Assembly (NCBI GenBank): GCA_002082585.1
Contig: CP020563.1
Span: 7,744,001-7,808,000 of the forward strand
Reading direction: 5' to 3'
DNA from: Kitasatospora albolonga
Lineage (GTDB): Bacteria > Actinomycetota > Actinomycetes > Streptomycetales > Streptomycetaceae
DNA: 64,000 bases
A program made the position numbers and the translations under genes. Below are positions 45,597 through 54,467 of the stretch, piece after piece. How positions within the stretch are numbered: the first letter of the stretch is position 1; each line of letters starts with the position of its first letter. Under the pieces are notes generated by a model, which searched no databases, was not told the origin of the DNA, and worked only from the letters and a program-made list of their open reading frames with translations.

Positions 45597-45995
45597 CTAC
45601 TGGGGCTCCTGCTGCCCCGGCCCGGCCTCCGCCGCCCGCTTCTGCTCCTCGACGGACCTGCGGACCTCGTCCATGTCCAGGTTCCGGGCCTGGCCGATGA
45701 CGTCCTCGAGAGCCGCCTCGGGCAGGGCACCGGGCTGCGAGAACACCGCCACGTTGTCCCGGACGATCATCAGCGTCGGAATGGACCGGATGTCGAAGGC
45801 GGCCGCCAGCTCCTGCTGCGCCTCCGTGTCGACCTTCGCGAAGACCAGGTCGGGGTGGCGCTCGGACGCCGAGTCGTAGACCGGGGCGAACTGTCGGCAG
45901 GGGCCGCACCAGGAAGCCCAGAAGTCGATCAGGACGAAGCCGTTGTCACTGACGACCTGATCGAAGTTTTCCTTGGTGAGCTCTACGGTGCTCAT
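45597..45995 (-). CDS. Thioredoxin
   Basis: This 132-aa thioredoxin has the active site WCGPC with Cys30 and Cys33, the cis-Pro in IRSIPTLMIV and a C-terminal 25-residue Glu/Gln-rich tail beyond the usual 105-110 aa. It reduces disulfides in cytosolic proteins. Its promoter fits the SigR consensus (see 46040-46065), so induction by thiol oxidation is expected. A FAD disulfide oxidoreductase gene is divergent from it. Confidence 0.95.
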   Translation of the reverse strand: MSTVELTKENFDQVVSDNGFVLIDFWASWCGPCRQFAPVYDSASERHPDLVFAKVDTEAQQELAAAFDIRSIPTLMIVRDNVAVFSQPGALPEAALEDVIGQARNLDMDEVRRSVEEQKRAAEAGPGQQEPQ

Positions 45996-46039
45996 ACGTC
46001 AGATACCTCTTCCTGTGCCCGTTCGGACCTGTCCGGCAC

Positions 46040-46065
46040 AACGGTGCGTGCACGTGCGCTATTCC
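46040..46065 (-). promoter_or_regulatory. SigR-type promoter for thioredoxin gene
   Basis: Read on the minus strand: GGAAT (46065-46061), an 18-bp spacer, and GTT (46042-46040). This is exactly the GGAAT-N18-GTT consensus of SigR, the thiol-stress ECF sigma factor of Streptomyces. The start codon at 45995 gives a leader of roughly 35-40 nt. Confidence 0.75.
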
Positions 46066-46111
46066 GCCTGCCCATGTGGCCGGGGCGCACACGCGCGACG
46101 ACACTGTTTCC

Positions 46112-47560
46112 ATGACTTCCATGACAGACGCAGTGGATGCTTCCGAGTACGACGTCGTGGTCATCGGTGCGGGTCCGGTGGGGGAGAACGTGGCCGACCG
46201 GGCGCGTGCCGCCGGGCTCAGCGCCGCCGTGGTGGAGTCCGAGCTGATCGGCGGCGAATGCTCGTACTGGGCCTGCATGCCGAGCAAGGCCCTCCTGCGC
46301 CCCGTGGTCGCCCGCGCCGACGCCCGCCGCGTACCGGGCCTGAGCTCCGCCGTGCGGGGCCCCCTCGACGTACCGGCCGTCCTCGCCCACCGGGACGGGA
46401 TGACGAGCCACTGGAAGGACGACGGGCAGGCCGGCTGGCTGGAGGGCATCGGAGCCGACATCCACCGGGGTACGGGCCGCCTCACCGGCCCCCGCGAGGT
46501 CACCGTCACCGCCCCCGACGGCACCGTGCACCGGCTCACCGCCCGGCACGCCGTGGCCGTGTGCACCGGCACCAGGGCCGTCGTCCCCGACCTCCCGGGC
46601 ATCGCCGAGGCCCGCCCCTGGACCAGCCGCGAGGCCACCAGCGCCAAGGAGGTGCCCGGCCGGCTCGTGGTCGTCGGCGGGGGAGTGGTCGGCGTGGAGA
46701 TGGCGACCGTCTGGCAGGCGCTGGGCGCCGAGGTGACGCTGCTGATCCGGGGCGGGGGCCTGCTCCCGAAGATGGAGCCCTTCGCGGGCGAGCTGGTGGC
46801 CGAGGCGCTGACGGAGGCCGGAGCCACCATCCGTACGGGAGTCTCCGTCACCGCCGTGCACCGCCCCGCACCGGACGGCCCGGTCACGGCCGTCCTGGAC
46901 GACGGCACCCGGATCGAGGCCGACGAGATCCTCTTCGCCACCGGCCGGGCCCCGCGCACCGACGACCTGGGCCTGGAGACGGTCGGCCTGGAGCCCGGCT
47001 CCTGGCTCACGGTGGACGACAGCTGCCGCGTCGAGGGCACGGACTGGCTGTACGCGGTCGGGGACGTCAACCACCGTGCCCTCCTCACCCACCAGGGCAA
47101 GTACCAGGCCCGTATCGCGGGCGCGGCGATCGCCGCCCGGGCCCGGCAGACCCCGCCCCTGGACACGGCCCCCTGGGGCCCCCACGCGGCCACCGCCGAC
47201 CACGCGGCCGTTCCCCAGGTCGTCTTCACCGACCCCGAGGCCGCCTCCGTCGGCCTCACCCTCGCCGAGGCCGAACGCACGGGCAGGCGGGTCCGCGCCC
47301 TTGACTACGACCTCGCCTCGGTCGCCGGCTCCGGCCTGTACGCCGACGGCTACAAGGGCCGCGCCCGCATGATCGTGGACCTGGACCGCGAGATCCTCCT
47401 CGGCGTGACCTTCGTCGGCCCCGGCATCGGCGAACTCCTGCACTCCGCGACGGTCGCGGTGGCGGGGGAGGTGCCCATCGACCGGCTGTGGCACGCGGTT
47501 CCGGCGTACCCGACGATCAGCGAGGTGTGGCTGCGGCTGCTGGAGACGTACCGGGGGTGA
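46112..47560 (+). CDS. FAD-dependent pyridine nucleotide-disulfide oxidoreductase
   Basis: The protein (482 aa) has an N-terminal FAD fold (VVVIGAGPVGENVADRA), a redox-active Cys pair in GGECSYWACMPSK (Cys50, Cys55), an NAD(P)H fold (LVVVGGGVVGVEMATVWQALG), FATGRAPRTDDLGLE, VGDVN and a dimerisation domain (HAVPAYPTISEVWLRLLE) with the His-Pro-like active-site region. It belongs to the mercuric reductase / lipoamide dehydrogenase / mycothione reductase group; SYWAC replaces the usual LNVGC, so the substrate is uncertain. It is divergent from the thioredoxin gene. ATG 46112 and ATG 46121 are both possible starts. Confidence 0.9.
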   Translation: MTSMTDAVDASEYDVVVIGAGPVGENVADRARAAGLSAAVVESELIGGECSYWACMPSKALLRPVVARADARRVPGLSSAVRGPLDVPAVLAHRDGMTSHWKDDGQAGWLEGIGADIHRGTGRLTGPREVTVTAPDGTVHRLTARHAVAVCTGTRAVVPDLPGIAEARPWTSREATSAKEVPGRLVVVGGGVVGVEMATVWQALGAEVTLLIRGGGLLPKMEPFAGELVAEALTEAGATIRTGVSVTAVHRPAPDGPVTAVLDDGTRIEADEILFATGRAPRTDDLGLETVGLEPGSWLTVDDSCRVEGTDWLYAVGDVNHRALLTHQGKYQARIAGAAIAARARQTPPLDTAPWGPHAATADHAAVPQVVFTDPEAASVGLTLAEAERTGRRVRALDYDLASVAGSGLYADGYKGRARMIVDLDREILLGVTFVGPGIGELLHSATVAVAGEVPIDRLWHAVPAYPTISEVWLRLLETYRG

Positions 47561-47606
47561 GTACGGACGGAGCCGGGGGCGGAGGCGGTGAGAGGCCGGA
47601 CCGCCC

Positions 47607-48854
47607 CTACTCCGCGGCGCGCCGCCGCCGACGCGCGCGCTCGAACTCGGCGGCATCCGGAATCCAGGAGCCGTACGGTCCGAGTGCGGCGCAGCCGCCG
47701 CCGACGAAGGCGCTCACCAGCTTCCGGTACCCGTCCATCCCGTCGACCAGGCTGTACTCGACCCGGTACTCCGGGTCCGACCCGCCCTCACCCTTGCGTA
47801 CCGTCGTGACCCGGGCGATGGAGTCCGCGTAGAAGTGGAGCTGGACGCCCTCGCCCATCTCCTCGTCCTCGATGGTGAACACCTCGTTGTCCCCGGCGGA
47901 GCGCTCGCCGACGAACTCCCAGAACTCCGCGGTGGCGGTACGGGGATGGCCCCGGCGCCACTTCCTCTCGACGCCCTTGTCGTCGGTGAAGGACAGGGCC
48001 GTCTTCCGCGCACTCCCGCCGACAGCCTCTTCATCGTCGTCCAGGGATGAGTTCCTGGCGCGCTCCGCGGCCTCCGAGCACATCAGGAAGCTCACGGTAC
48101 GCACTGCGTCCTCGGCGAGCCCGGGCCGTGCGCGGCGGACGGCGGTTTCGACGGCCTTCGCCATCCGGTCCCAGTCGCGCTTGTCCGTGGCGCGCTTCCC
48201 CCGCCGTGGATCGCGGCCGATCCGCATCCCGGCGCACGCCTGCTCCGCGGTGGCGATGACCCGTACGACCTCGGGCAGCAGCGCGGGATCGACGGCACCG
48301 GGTATCCGTTTCGGAACCGCCGCGCCGTGCAGGTACTGGCCCGTGTACTTCAGAAGCGCGGTGTCGAGCGGGCCGAGCACCACTCCGCGCTCGGCACGAC
48401 GGCGGTGCGCGTGGTCCTCCTGGGCCCGCTTCCCGTCGGACGTCTCGGTCGCCGCGCGCAGCGCCGCGCAGACCTGACCGCGTTCGAGCAGACGGGTGTC
48501 GGCCCCGTGGGCGACGAGTCGGGCCCTGTCCCACGGGATGCGCCGGAAGAGCGCGTCGACGTCCTCGGGCGCGGAGAGGAGCACCGGGTCCAGGAGCGCG
48601 ACGGCGGCTTCCTCGTCGAGCCTGCCCCGGGTTCCGGCGGCGTCGCACAGCGGGAGGACCGCGCTCCACAGCAGCAGGTGCCGGGCCAGATCCTCCTGGA
48701 TCACCGTGAGGTGGGCTTCCCCGATCGGGAACGTGAACGTGCGGGGCTCGTGGTTGGCGTCGGCCCCGGCACCCAGCATCAGCTTCAGTTCACCGTCCTC
48801 ACGGATCACGTTCGGAATCCAGCCGCTCCGGCGCGCGAAAACGATGTCTCTCAT
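47607..48854 (-). CDS. Hypothetical protein, 415 aa (DUF6357-like?)
   Basis: The function is unknown. The protein is soluble and starts MRDIVFARRSGWIPNVIREDGELKLMLG; the C-terminal part has IEDEEMGEGVQLHFYADSIARVTTVRKGE and a Gly-rich FVGGGCAALGPYGSWIPD. It may belong to the Streptomyces family DUF6357 (recalled, uncertain). ATG 48854 is preferred to ATG 48872. It stands alone, convergent with the disulfide reductase gene. Confidence 0.75.
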   Translation of the reverse strand: MRDIVFARRSGWIPNVIREDGELKLMLGAGADANHEPRTFTFPIGEAHLTVIQEDLARHLLLWSAVLPLCDAAGTRGRLDEEAAVALLDPVLLSAPEDVDALFRRIPWDRARLVAHGADTRLLERGQVCAALRAATETSDGKRAQEDHAHRRRAERGVVLGPLDTALLKYTGQYLHGAAVPKRIPGAVDPALLPEVVRVIATAEQACAGMRIGRDPRRGKRATDKRDWDRMAKAVETAVRRARPGLAEDAVRTVSFLMCSEAAERARNSSLDDDEEAVGGSARKTALSFTDDKGVERKWRRGHPRTATAEFWEFVGERSAGDNEVFTIEDEEMGEGVQLHFYADSIARVTTVRKGEGGSDPEYRVEYSLVDGMDGYRKLVSAFVGGGCAALGPYGSWIPDAAEFERARRRRRAAE

Positions 48855-48914
48855 GGGCCCAGTCTTCCCCATAGGACGAGGCCGGGGCCCGGCCCGCGAT
48901 GTCGGGCAGGACCA

Positions 48915-48965
48915 CGGCGATGAGGGCCGGACCGCGGAGAACCCGCGGTCCGGCCCTCATCGCCG
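48915..48965. terminator. Perfect 23-bp hairpin after the MFS gene
   Basis: Arms 48915-48937 and 48943-48965 are perfectly complementary (CGGCGATGAGGGCCGG...) with a 5-nt loop AGAAC. It lies 32 bp past the stop of the MFS gene (minus strand) and before the 415-aa gene, so it isolates the two units. Confidence 0.85.
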
Positions 48966-48996
48966 TCATCCGTGCCGCCCGGCGCTCCCACCGGGC

Positions 48997-50220
48997 CTAC
49001 ATCAGCGAGACGATCGCCGGCCCGAAGGCCGCGCCGAGCAGATAGCAGAGGTTGAACAGGCCGATGGCCGCCGGGCGCTCCTCGTCCGGCACGGCCTTGG
49101 TGGAATGCACCGCGAAGACGCCCTGCCCGGAGGCCGCCGCGATCGAGGCGAGGGCCTGGGCCAACAGCAGCAGCACCGCGACGGTGCTCACCGAGGCCAG
49201 CACCACCCCGGCGGCGCTCAGGGCGACCAGGACGATGATCACCGGTTGGCGGCCCACCTTCGCCGACAGGGAGACCACCGCCCACGACAGCGCACCGCCC
49301 AGCAGCATCGGCCAGACCATGGCCGCCCCGATCCGGCCGCTCGACCAGGACGTGTGGTCGGACAGGGCGTCGGCGACCGCGAACATCATGCCGAAGTTGG
49401 CCACCGCGAGCAGGAGCGCCAGCACCGAGGAGATCAGGAAGACGGGGCTGCGTACCACCACCGCCGGGACGAACCCCTGCGGCCTGCGCCGCAGATGCCA
49501 CACCAGTGCGGCGATCGTCAGCACCGAGACGACCCCGGCGACCGCCGGGTAGTGCGGGACGAAGACCAGCGCCGTGACCACCGCGGTCAGCAGCACCGCG
49601 CCGAGCCCGTCGAAGGCGGCGGTCGAGGTCGGCCTGGTGGGGACCCGCCGGATGACCACCAGCAGACCGATCAGGCTGATCGCGGGCAGGGCGAGGGTCG
49701 CCTGCCAGTTCAGCGCGTCGTTGACGAGCGAGCCGACCAGCGGCGAGGTGGAGCCGACCACCGCCAGTGAGGCGGTGACGAAGCCCATCGAGCGGGCGGA
49801 GTCCGTCAGGCTCATGGCGATGGAGGTCAGTCCGGCGGTGCCGAGAGCCTGGAGCGCGCAGCCGATGATGACGGCCGGCAGCAGCGGCACGGTGAGCACC
49901 AGGAGAGCGCCGAGCAGCACCAGCAGCCCGCTGGCGCCCAGTGCGGCCCGTGCTCCGCGGTGCCGCAGCAGACCCGCCATCAGGGGCGTGCCCACCGCGA
50001 TGCCCCAGCCGAAGGCAGTCACGCCCCAGGTGACGGTGGAGACGCTGGTGGACAGGTCCCAGGCGATGTCGTCCAGGACCAGGGCGGGCCCGGCGATGCC
50101 GAACGAGAGCGGGCCGGCCATCAGCCCCAGCCAGAGGGTGGGGATACGGGCGGTGCCGGGTTCCGGGGCAGCGGCGTCCTGGGGGCGCGCGGTGCCCGGA
50201 CCCGTGAGGGAGTCACTCAT
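48997..50220 (-). CDS. MFS multidrug-type transporter
   Basis: This 407-aa protein has about 12 hydrophobic helices, with the N-half DDIAWDLSTSVSTVTWGVTAFGWGIAVGTPLMAGLLRHRGARAALG (motif A-like loop GTPLMAGLLRHRGAR) typical of drug-efflux MFS members. GGAGAACTACTG precedes ATG 50220. It lies 96 bp downstream of the OYE gene on the same strand with a hairpin between, so it may be partly separately expressed. It is likely an efflux pump for the substrate or product of the cluster controlled by the LAL regulator (inference). Confidence 0.87.
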   Translation of the reverse strand: MSDSLTGPGTARPQDAAAPEPGTARIPTLWLGLMAGPLSFGIAGPALVLDDIAWDLSTSVSTVTWGVTAFGWGIAVGTPLMAGLLRHRGARAALGASGLLVLLGALLVLTVPLLPAVIIGCALQALGTAGLTSIAMSLTDSARSMGFVTASLAVVGSTSPLVGSLVNDALNWQATLALPAISLIGLLVVIRRVPTRPTSTAAFDGLGAVLLTAVVTALVFVPHYPAVAGVVSVLTIAALVWHLRRRPQGFVPAVVVRSPVFLISSVLALLLAVANFGMMFAVADALSDHTSWSSGRIGAAMVWPMLLGGALSWAVVSLSAKVGRQPVIIVLVALSAAGVVLASVSTVAVLLLLAQALASIAAASGQGVFAVHSTKAVPDEERPAAIGLFNLCYLLGAAFGPAIVSLM

Positions 50221-50272
50221 CAGTAGTTCTCCAGTCGTGAGGGAGGGGCCGGGCGGGCTTCGTCTGTACGGT

Positions 50273-50305
50273 CCCGGCACACCGGGCACCGCCCGGTGTG
50301 CCGGG
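50273..50305. terminator. Hairpin between OYE and MFS genes
   Basis: Perfect 14-bp arms CCCGGCACACCGGG (50273-50286) and its complement (50292-50305) with a 5-nt loop lie 12 bp after the OYE stop (50317, minus strand). It may attenuate read-through into the MFS gene. Confidence 0.7.
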
Positions 50306-50316
50306 CCGTCACGAGG

Positions 50317-51390
50317 TCAGGCGGACAGCGTGGGGTAGTCGGTGTAGCCCCGGTGGTCGCCGCCGTAGAAGGTGCTCGGGTCCGGCGTGTTGTACGGGCC
50401 ACCGGCCTGGATGCGCCGGTCCAGGTCCGGGTTGGCGAGCCAGAGCGAGCCGATGCTGACCGCGTCGGCGAGACCGTCCCGCACCACCTGGAGCGCGACC
50501 TCGGGGGTCACCGACGGCTCCGCGCCGGTCCGGTGCGGGTTGAGGATCAGCGTGCCCGGCCACTCGGCGCGGATCAGCTCGGTGACCTCGCGGTGGCCGA
50601 ACTCCATGATGTGCACGTAAGCGAGGTTGTACGGCGCCAGCGTGCGGATCAGCGTGCGGTACAGCCCGGCCGGGTCGCTCTCGCTGACGCCCTCGCTGGT
50701 CGACCCGGGGGAGAGGCGGATGCCCACGCGCTCGGGCCCGATGGCGTCGCTGACGGCCCGCGCCACCTCGTCCGCGAACCGCACCCGGTTCTCCACCGAG
50801 CCGCCGTAGACATCGGTGCGGTGGTTGGAGCCGTCGGCGAGGAACTGCTGGATCAGGTAGCCGTTGGCCCCGTGCAGCTCCACCCCGTCGAACCCGGCCT
50901 CCACCGCGTACTGGGCGGCCGATACGAAGTCCTCCACCGTCCGCGCTATGTCCTCCAGGGTCATCTCGCGCGGAACGGGGTGGTCGACCTTGCCCTCGGG
51001 GGTGTACATCTGCCCGCCGGTGGCGATGGCCGAGGGAGCCAGCGGAAGAGCACCGTCCGGGTAGAGGCTGGGGTGGCCCACCCGGCCGGAGTGCATGAGC
51101 TGGACGAAGATCCGGCCGCCCGCCGCGTGCACGGCGTCGGTCACCCCGCGCCAGGCAGCGGCCTGCTCCGCCGAGTGCAGACCGGGGGTGTCGATGTAGC
51201 CCTGGCCGATCACGCTCGGCTGGGTGCCCTCGGTGATGATCAGCCCGGCCCCGGCCCGCTGGGCGTAGTACTCGGCGGTCAGCGCGTTCACCGAGCGGTC
51301 GACGGAGCGGCTGCGGGTCATCGGCGCCATCACCAGGCGGTTCGGCAGGGTCGTCTTGCCCACGCGCAGGGGTGCGAACAGCTCGTACAT
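50317..51390 (-). CDS. Old yellow enzyme-family ene-reductase
   Basis: This 357-aa FMN TIM-barrel protein is of the OYE/NemA class: LFAPLRVGKTTLPNRLVMAPMTRSR, IITEGTQPS, FVQLMHSGRVGHP, FDGVELHGANGYLIQQFLADGSN, NRVRFADEVARAV and ADAVSIGSLWLANPDL. The His-Asn pair that binds the substrate carbonyl (HGAN) is present. It reduces activated C=C bonds or nitroesters with NAD(P)H. GGAGGAGACC precedes ATG 51390. It is divergent from the LAL regulator, sharing a repeat-rich promoter. Confidence 0.92.
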   Translation of the reverse strand: MYELFAPLRVGKTTLPNRLVMAPMTRSRSVDRSVNALTAEYYAQRAGAGLIITEGTQPSVIGQGYIDTPGLHSAEQAAAWRGVTDAVHAAGGRIFVQLMHSGRVGHPSLYPDGALPLAPSAIATGGQMYTPEGKVDHPVPREMTLEDIARTVEDFVSAAQYAVEAGFDGVELHGANGYLIQQFLADGSNHRTDVYGGSVENRVRFADEVARAVSDAIGPERVGIRLSPGSTSEGVSESDPAGLYRTLIRTLAPYNLAYVHIMEFGHREVTELIRAEWPGTLILNPHRTGAEPSVTPEVALQVVRDGLADAVSIGSLWLANPDLDRRIQAGGPYNTPDPSTFYGGDHRGYTDYPTLSA

Positions 51391-51474
51391 GGTCTCCTCC
51401 ATCAGGTTGTGATCATCAGCGGTTGTCCTGATCACGACGGTAGGAGCGCAGCTCGCACGGCGAATCCGTAGTCT

Positions 51475-51526
51475 CTACTGCTCCGGATACGTAGGTACGG
51501 ATACGTAGGTCCGGATCAGTAGCATG
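51475..51526. promoter_or_regulatory. Structured operator between OYE and LAL genes
   Basis: Three 14-bp units start at 51485, 51499 and 51513; the first two share GGATACGTAGGT and the third is degenerate (GGATCAGTAGCA). They are embraced by an inverted repeat, CTACTGCTCCGG (51475-51486) and CCGGATCAGTAG (51511-51522), 11 of 12 complementary. This is the only such structure in the divergent gap and probably binds the LAL regulator or another local factor. Confidence 0.65.
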
Positions 51527-51582
51527 GGACCGTATACCCAGGGCATGCGGGCGGATCTTCGAACGGGTGGAGGGGGACGTCG

Positions 51583-54258
51583 GTGCTGTACGGGCGAACC
51601 ACCGAGCAGGAGCGGCTGGAGCGGCTGGTGGCCGGGGCACGTGCCGGGCGCAGCGGCGCTCTCCTGGTGCGTGGCGAGGCGGGCATCGGCAAGACGGCCC
51701 TGCTCGACTGGCTCGCCGGGACGGCGGTGCGGGACGACGGGGAGGACGGCCGCCCGCTGCGCGTCCTGCGGGTCACCGGTATCGAGCCGGAAGCCGATCT
51801 GGCCTTCGGCGGCCTGGTCCAGCTGCTGTGGCCGGTGCAGGACCGCCTGGACGCCCTGCCCGGACCCCAGGCCGCCGCGCTGCGGGCGGTCCTCGGCACC
51901 GGACAGGAGCGCGGGCCGGACCGCTTCCTCACCGGGCTCGCGGTGCTCACCGTCCTCGCCGATCTCGCCGACGACGGCCCCGTCCTGTGCCTGGTCGACG
52001 ACGCCCAGTGGCTGGACCAGGCCACGGCCGAGGCCCTGCTGTTCGCCGCCCGCCGACTGGCCGCCGAGGGGGTGGCCATGGTGCTGGCGGGCCGGGACGA
52101 CGGCTTCACCGCCCCGGGCATCCCGGAGCTGCGGCTGAACCGGCTGGACTTCGAGGACTCCTCGCGGCTGCTGGCCGAACGCGGCGCCGCGCCCGCGCTG
52201 CGCTCCCAGATCATCGCCGCGTCCGCGGGGAACCCCCTCGCGCTCATCGAGTTCGACTCCGCGCGGCGCGAGCAGCAGTACCAGCACGACCCGCTGCCGG
52301 TCGCGGACCGGGTGCTCTCGGGCTTCCGTTCGCAGATCGGCAGGCTGCCGGAGCGCACCCGGCTGATGATGCTCATCGCGGCGGCCGAGGCACGCGGCGA
52401 TCTGCCCATGCTGCTGCGGGCGTCGGAGCTGCTGGGCGTGGACCTCGGCGACCTGGAGGAGGCCGAGCGGAACGGTCTGCTGTACGTCATGGACGGCATC
52501 GTCACGTTCCGGCATCCGCTGATCGCCTCGGCGACGTACCAGGGTGCGGTGCTCGCCCGCCGGATCGCCGTGCACCGGGCGCTGGCCGATGCCGCCGAGG
52601 ACCCCGACTGCCGTGCCCGGCACCTGCTGGCGGTGGCCAACGGGCCCGACCAGGAGATCGCCCTGGAGCTGGCCGCAGCGGCCGGGCGGGCCCGGGACCG
52701 TACCGCGTACGCGGCGGCCTCCGGCCTGTACCGGCACGCCGCCCGGATCGCCGCCGACCACCGGCAGCGCGCCGCCTGGCTGACCGAAGCGGCCACGCTG
52801 GCCCTCGCGGCGGGCCACACCTCGCAGGCGGACCGGCTCGCCGGGGAGGCCGACGAGCTGACCGACGAACCGGCCGTCGGAGCCCGGGTCGCCTCGGTCC
52901 GCGCGGCGGTCGCCTTCGAGCTGGGCGACCGGAGGGAAGCCGCCCGCGGCCTGCTGGCCCGCGCCGGGGACACCGCCACCGCGGAGACGGCCGGCCTGCT
53001 CCGTACCGCCGCCGCCTACGGCTGGCTGGCCGGAGACGGGGAGACGGTGCGCGCCGCCGCCGGTCGGCTCGCGGCGGGCGACTGCGCCGATCCGCTGGTC
53101 GAGGGGCTGGAGCGGCTCTGCGAGGACGACGCCGAGCACGGACTGCCGCTGCTCGCCCGGTTCCTGGAGGGAGGGCTCGACGCATCCGCCGGACCCGGGG
53201 CCGACGGCCAGGCCGTCCGGATGCTCGCGCTCACCTGCGGCCTGGTCCTCGGCGACGACGCGGCGGCGCTCGAGCTCGCCTCGGCGGAGGTGCGACGGTG
53301 CCGCTCCGAGGCCCTGATCGGCGAACTCCCGTACGCCCTCGACATCCTGACGCGCGTTCAGCTGCTGACGGGACACCACCGGGACGCCGAGGCGGGGGTC
53401 GCGGAGGCGGAGGAGATCGCCCGGGGCACCGGGATGCGCAGGCGCCTGGCCCGCCTCGGCGGGGTGCGCGCGCGGATCGCGGCCATCGAGGGGGACGCGC
53501 GGCGCGTCCGGGAGATCGCGGAGGCCACGCCCGAGGCCCTGCGCACCGGAGTGGACTGCGCACACGTCCTGCTCGACCTGGGGCTGGGCGACTTCGAGGC
53601 GGCCCTCACCCGGCTGGACCCGCCGCCGCCCGGCCCGGACCGGTACACCTGGCTGTCCCTGTCCACCGCCGCCGACCAGATCGAGGCCGCGGTGCGGCTC
53701 GGCCGGCCGGAGCGCGCCGAGGAGGCGATGCGCCACTTCGAGAACTGGGCCCGGGCCGGAGCGGCCGCCGCGCCCTGGGCGCAGGCGGTGGTACTCAGAT
53801 GCCGGGCGCTCCTCGGCGACCGGCCGGAGGACTACACACAGGCGTTGCGCCTGCACGAGAAGGGGGGCCGCCCCTTCGAACGCGCCCGCACCGAACTCCT
53901 GTACGGGGAGTGGCTGCGCCGGGCCCGGCGGCGCAACGAGGCACGGGGCGTGCTGCGTTCCGCCCTGGCCACCTTCGAGAGCCTGCGCGCGGAGCCCTGG
54001 ATGCGCCGGGCCGCGGCCGAGCTCCAGGCCACAGGAGAACACCGGGTGTCGGCCCGGATGCCCGCGGACAACCCGATCGACCGGCTGACCCCGCAGGAGC
54101 TCCAGGTGGTGCGGCTGGCCAAGGACGGCAGCAGCAGCCGGGAGATCGCCGCGCAGCTCTTCCTCAGCCCGCGCACGGTCGAGCACCACCTCTACAAGGC
54201 GTATCCGAAGCTCGGCGTGGGGTCGCGCCAGGAGCTCGTGCTCCTCGACCTGACCTGA
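51583..54258 (+). CDS. LAL-type LuxR transcriptional activator with ATPase domain
   Basis: The protein (891 aa) is a large ATP-binding LuxR regulator: Walker A VRGEAGIGKTALLDWLAG (near 28-45), Walker B LCLVDDAQWLD, a long TPR-like helical middle (about 300-800) and a C-terminal LuxR HTH (LTPQELQVVRLAKDGSSSREIAAQLFLSPRTVEHHLYKAYPKLGV). LALs are often pathway-specific activators of secondary-metabolite or catabolic genes. GTG 51583 follows GGAGGGGGACGTCG. The divergent OYE-MFS pair is its obvious target. Confidence 0.93.
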   Translation: MLYGRTTEQERLERLVAGARAGRSGALLVRGEAGIGKTALLDWLAGTAVRDDGEDGRPLRVLRVTGIEPEADLAFGGLVQLLWPVQDRLDALPGPQAAALRAVLGTGQERGPDRFLTGLAVLTVLADLADDGPVLCLVDDAQWLDQATAEALLFAARRLAAEGVAMVLAGRDDGFTAPGIPELRLNRLDFEDSSRLLAERGAAPALRSQIIAASAGNPLALIEFDSARREQQYQHDPLPVADRVLSGFRSQIGRLPERTRLMMLIAAAEARGDLPMLLRASELLGVDLGDLEEAERNGLLYVMDGIVTFRHPLIASATYQGAVLARRIAVHRALADAAEDPDCRARHLLAVANGPDQEIALELAAAAGRARDRTAYAAASGLYRHAARIAADHRQRAAWLTEAATLALAAGHTSQADRLAGEADELTDEPAVGARVASVRAAVAFELGDRREAARGLLARAGDTATAETAGLLRTAAAYGWLAGDGETVRAAAGRLAAGDCADPLVEGLERLCEDDAEHGLPLLARFLEGGLDASAGPGADGQAVRMLALTCGLVLGDDAAALELASAEVRRCRSEALIGELPYALDILTRVQLLTGHHRDAEAGVAEAEEIARGTGMRRRLARLGGVRARIAAIEGDARRVREIAEATPEALRTGVDCAHVLLDLGLGDFEAALTRLDPPPPGPDRYTWLSLSTAADQIEAAVRLGRPERAEEAMRHFENWARAGAAAAPWAQAVVLRCRALLGDRPEDYTQALRLHEKGGRPFERARTELLYGEWLRRARRRNEARGVLRSALATFESLRAEPWMRRAAAELQATGEHRVSARMPADNPIDRLTPQELQVVRLAKDGSSSREIAAQLFLSPRTVEHHLYKAYPKLGVGSRQELVLLDLT

Positions 54259-54467
54259 CGGCGGCGCCCGGGGCCCGCCGTCCCGGGCCCCGCGCGCGGC
54301 CTGGTGGGCCGGCACATCCCACCCTTACGTGGGACAGCCCTGTTCGAATTCCTCCCGCTAGCATTTCTCTCGCGCCGGTCCATGAAATTGCATGACGGGA
54401 TTTCATGGATCTTCGTCCGTGCGGTCCCATGGCCGCGACGGGCAGGGCGACGGACAGGGAAGAGAAA

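Noticed and set aside
48997..54258. A secondary-metabolite cluster around the LAL regulator
   Set aside because: Only an ene-reductase and an exporter are present; no scaffold-building enzyme is seen, so a biosynthetic cluster is not supported.
51475..54315. 946-codon minus-strand open frame opposite the LAL regulator
   Set aside because: It has no start or domain signals and lies wholly opposite a well-defined ATPase-LuxR gene.
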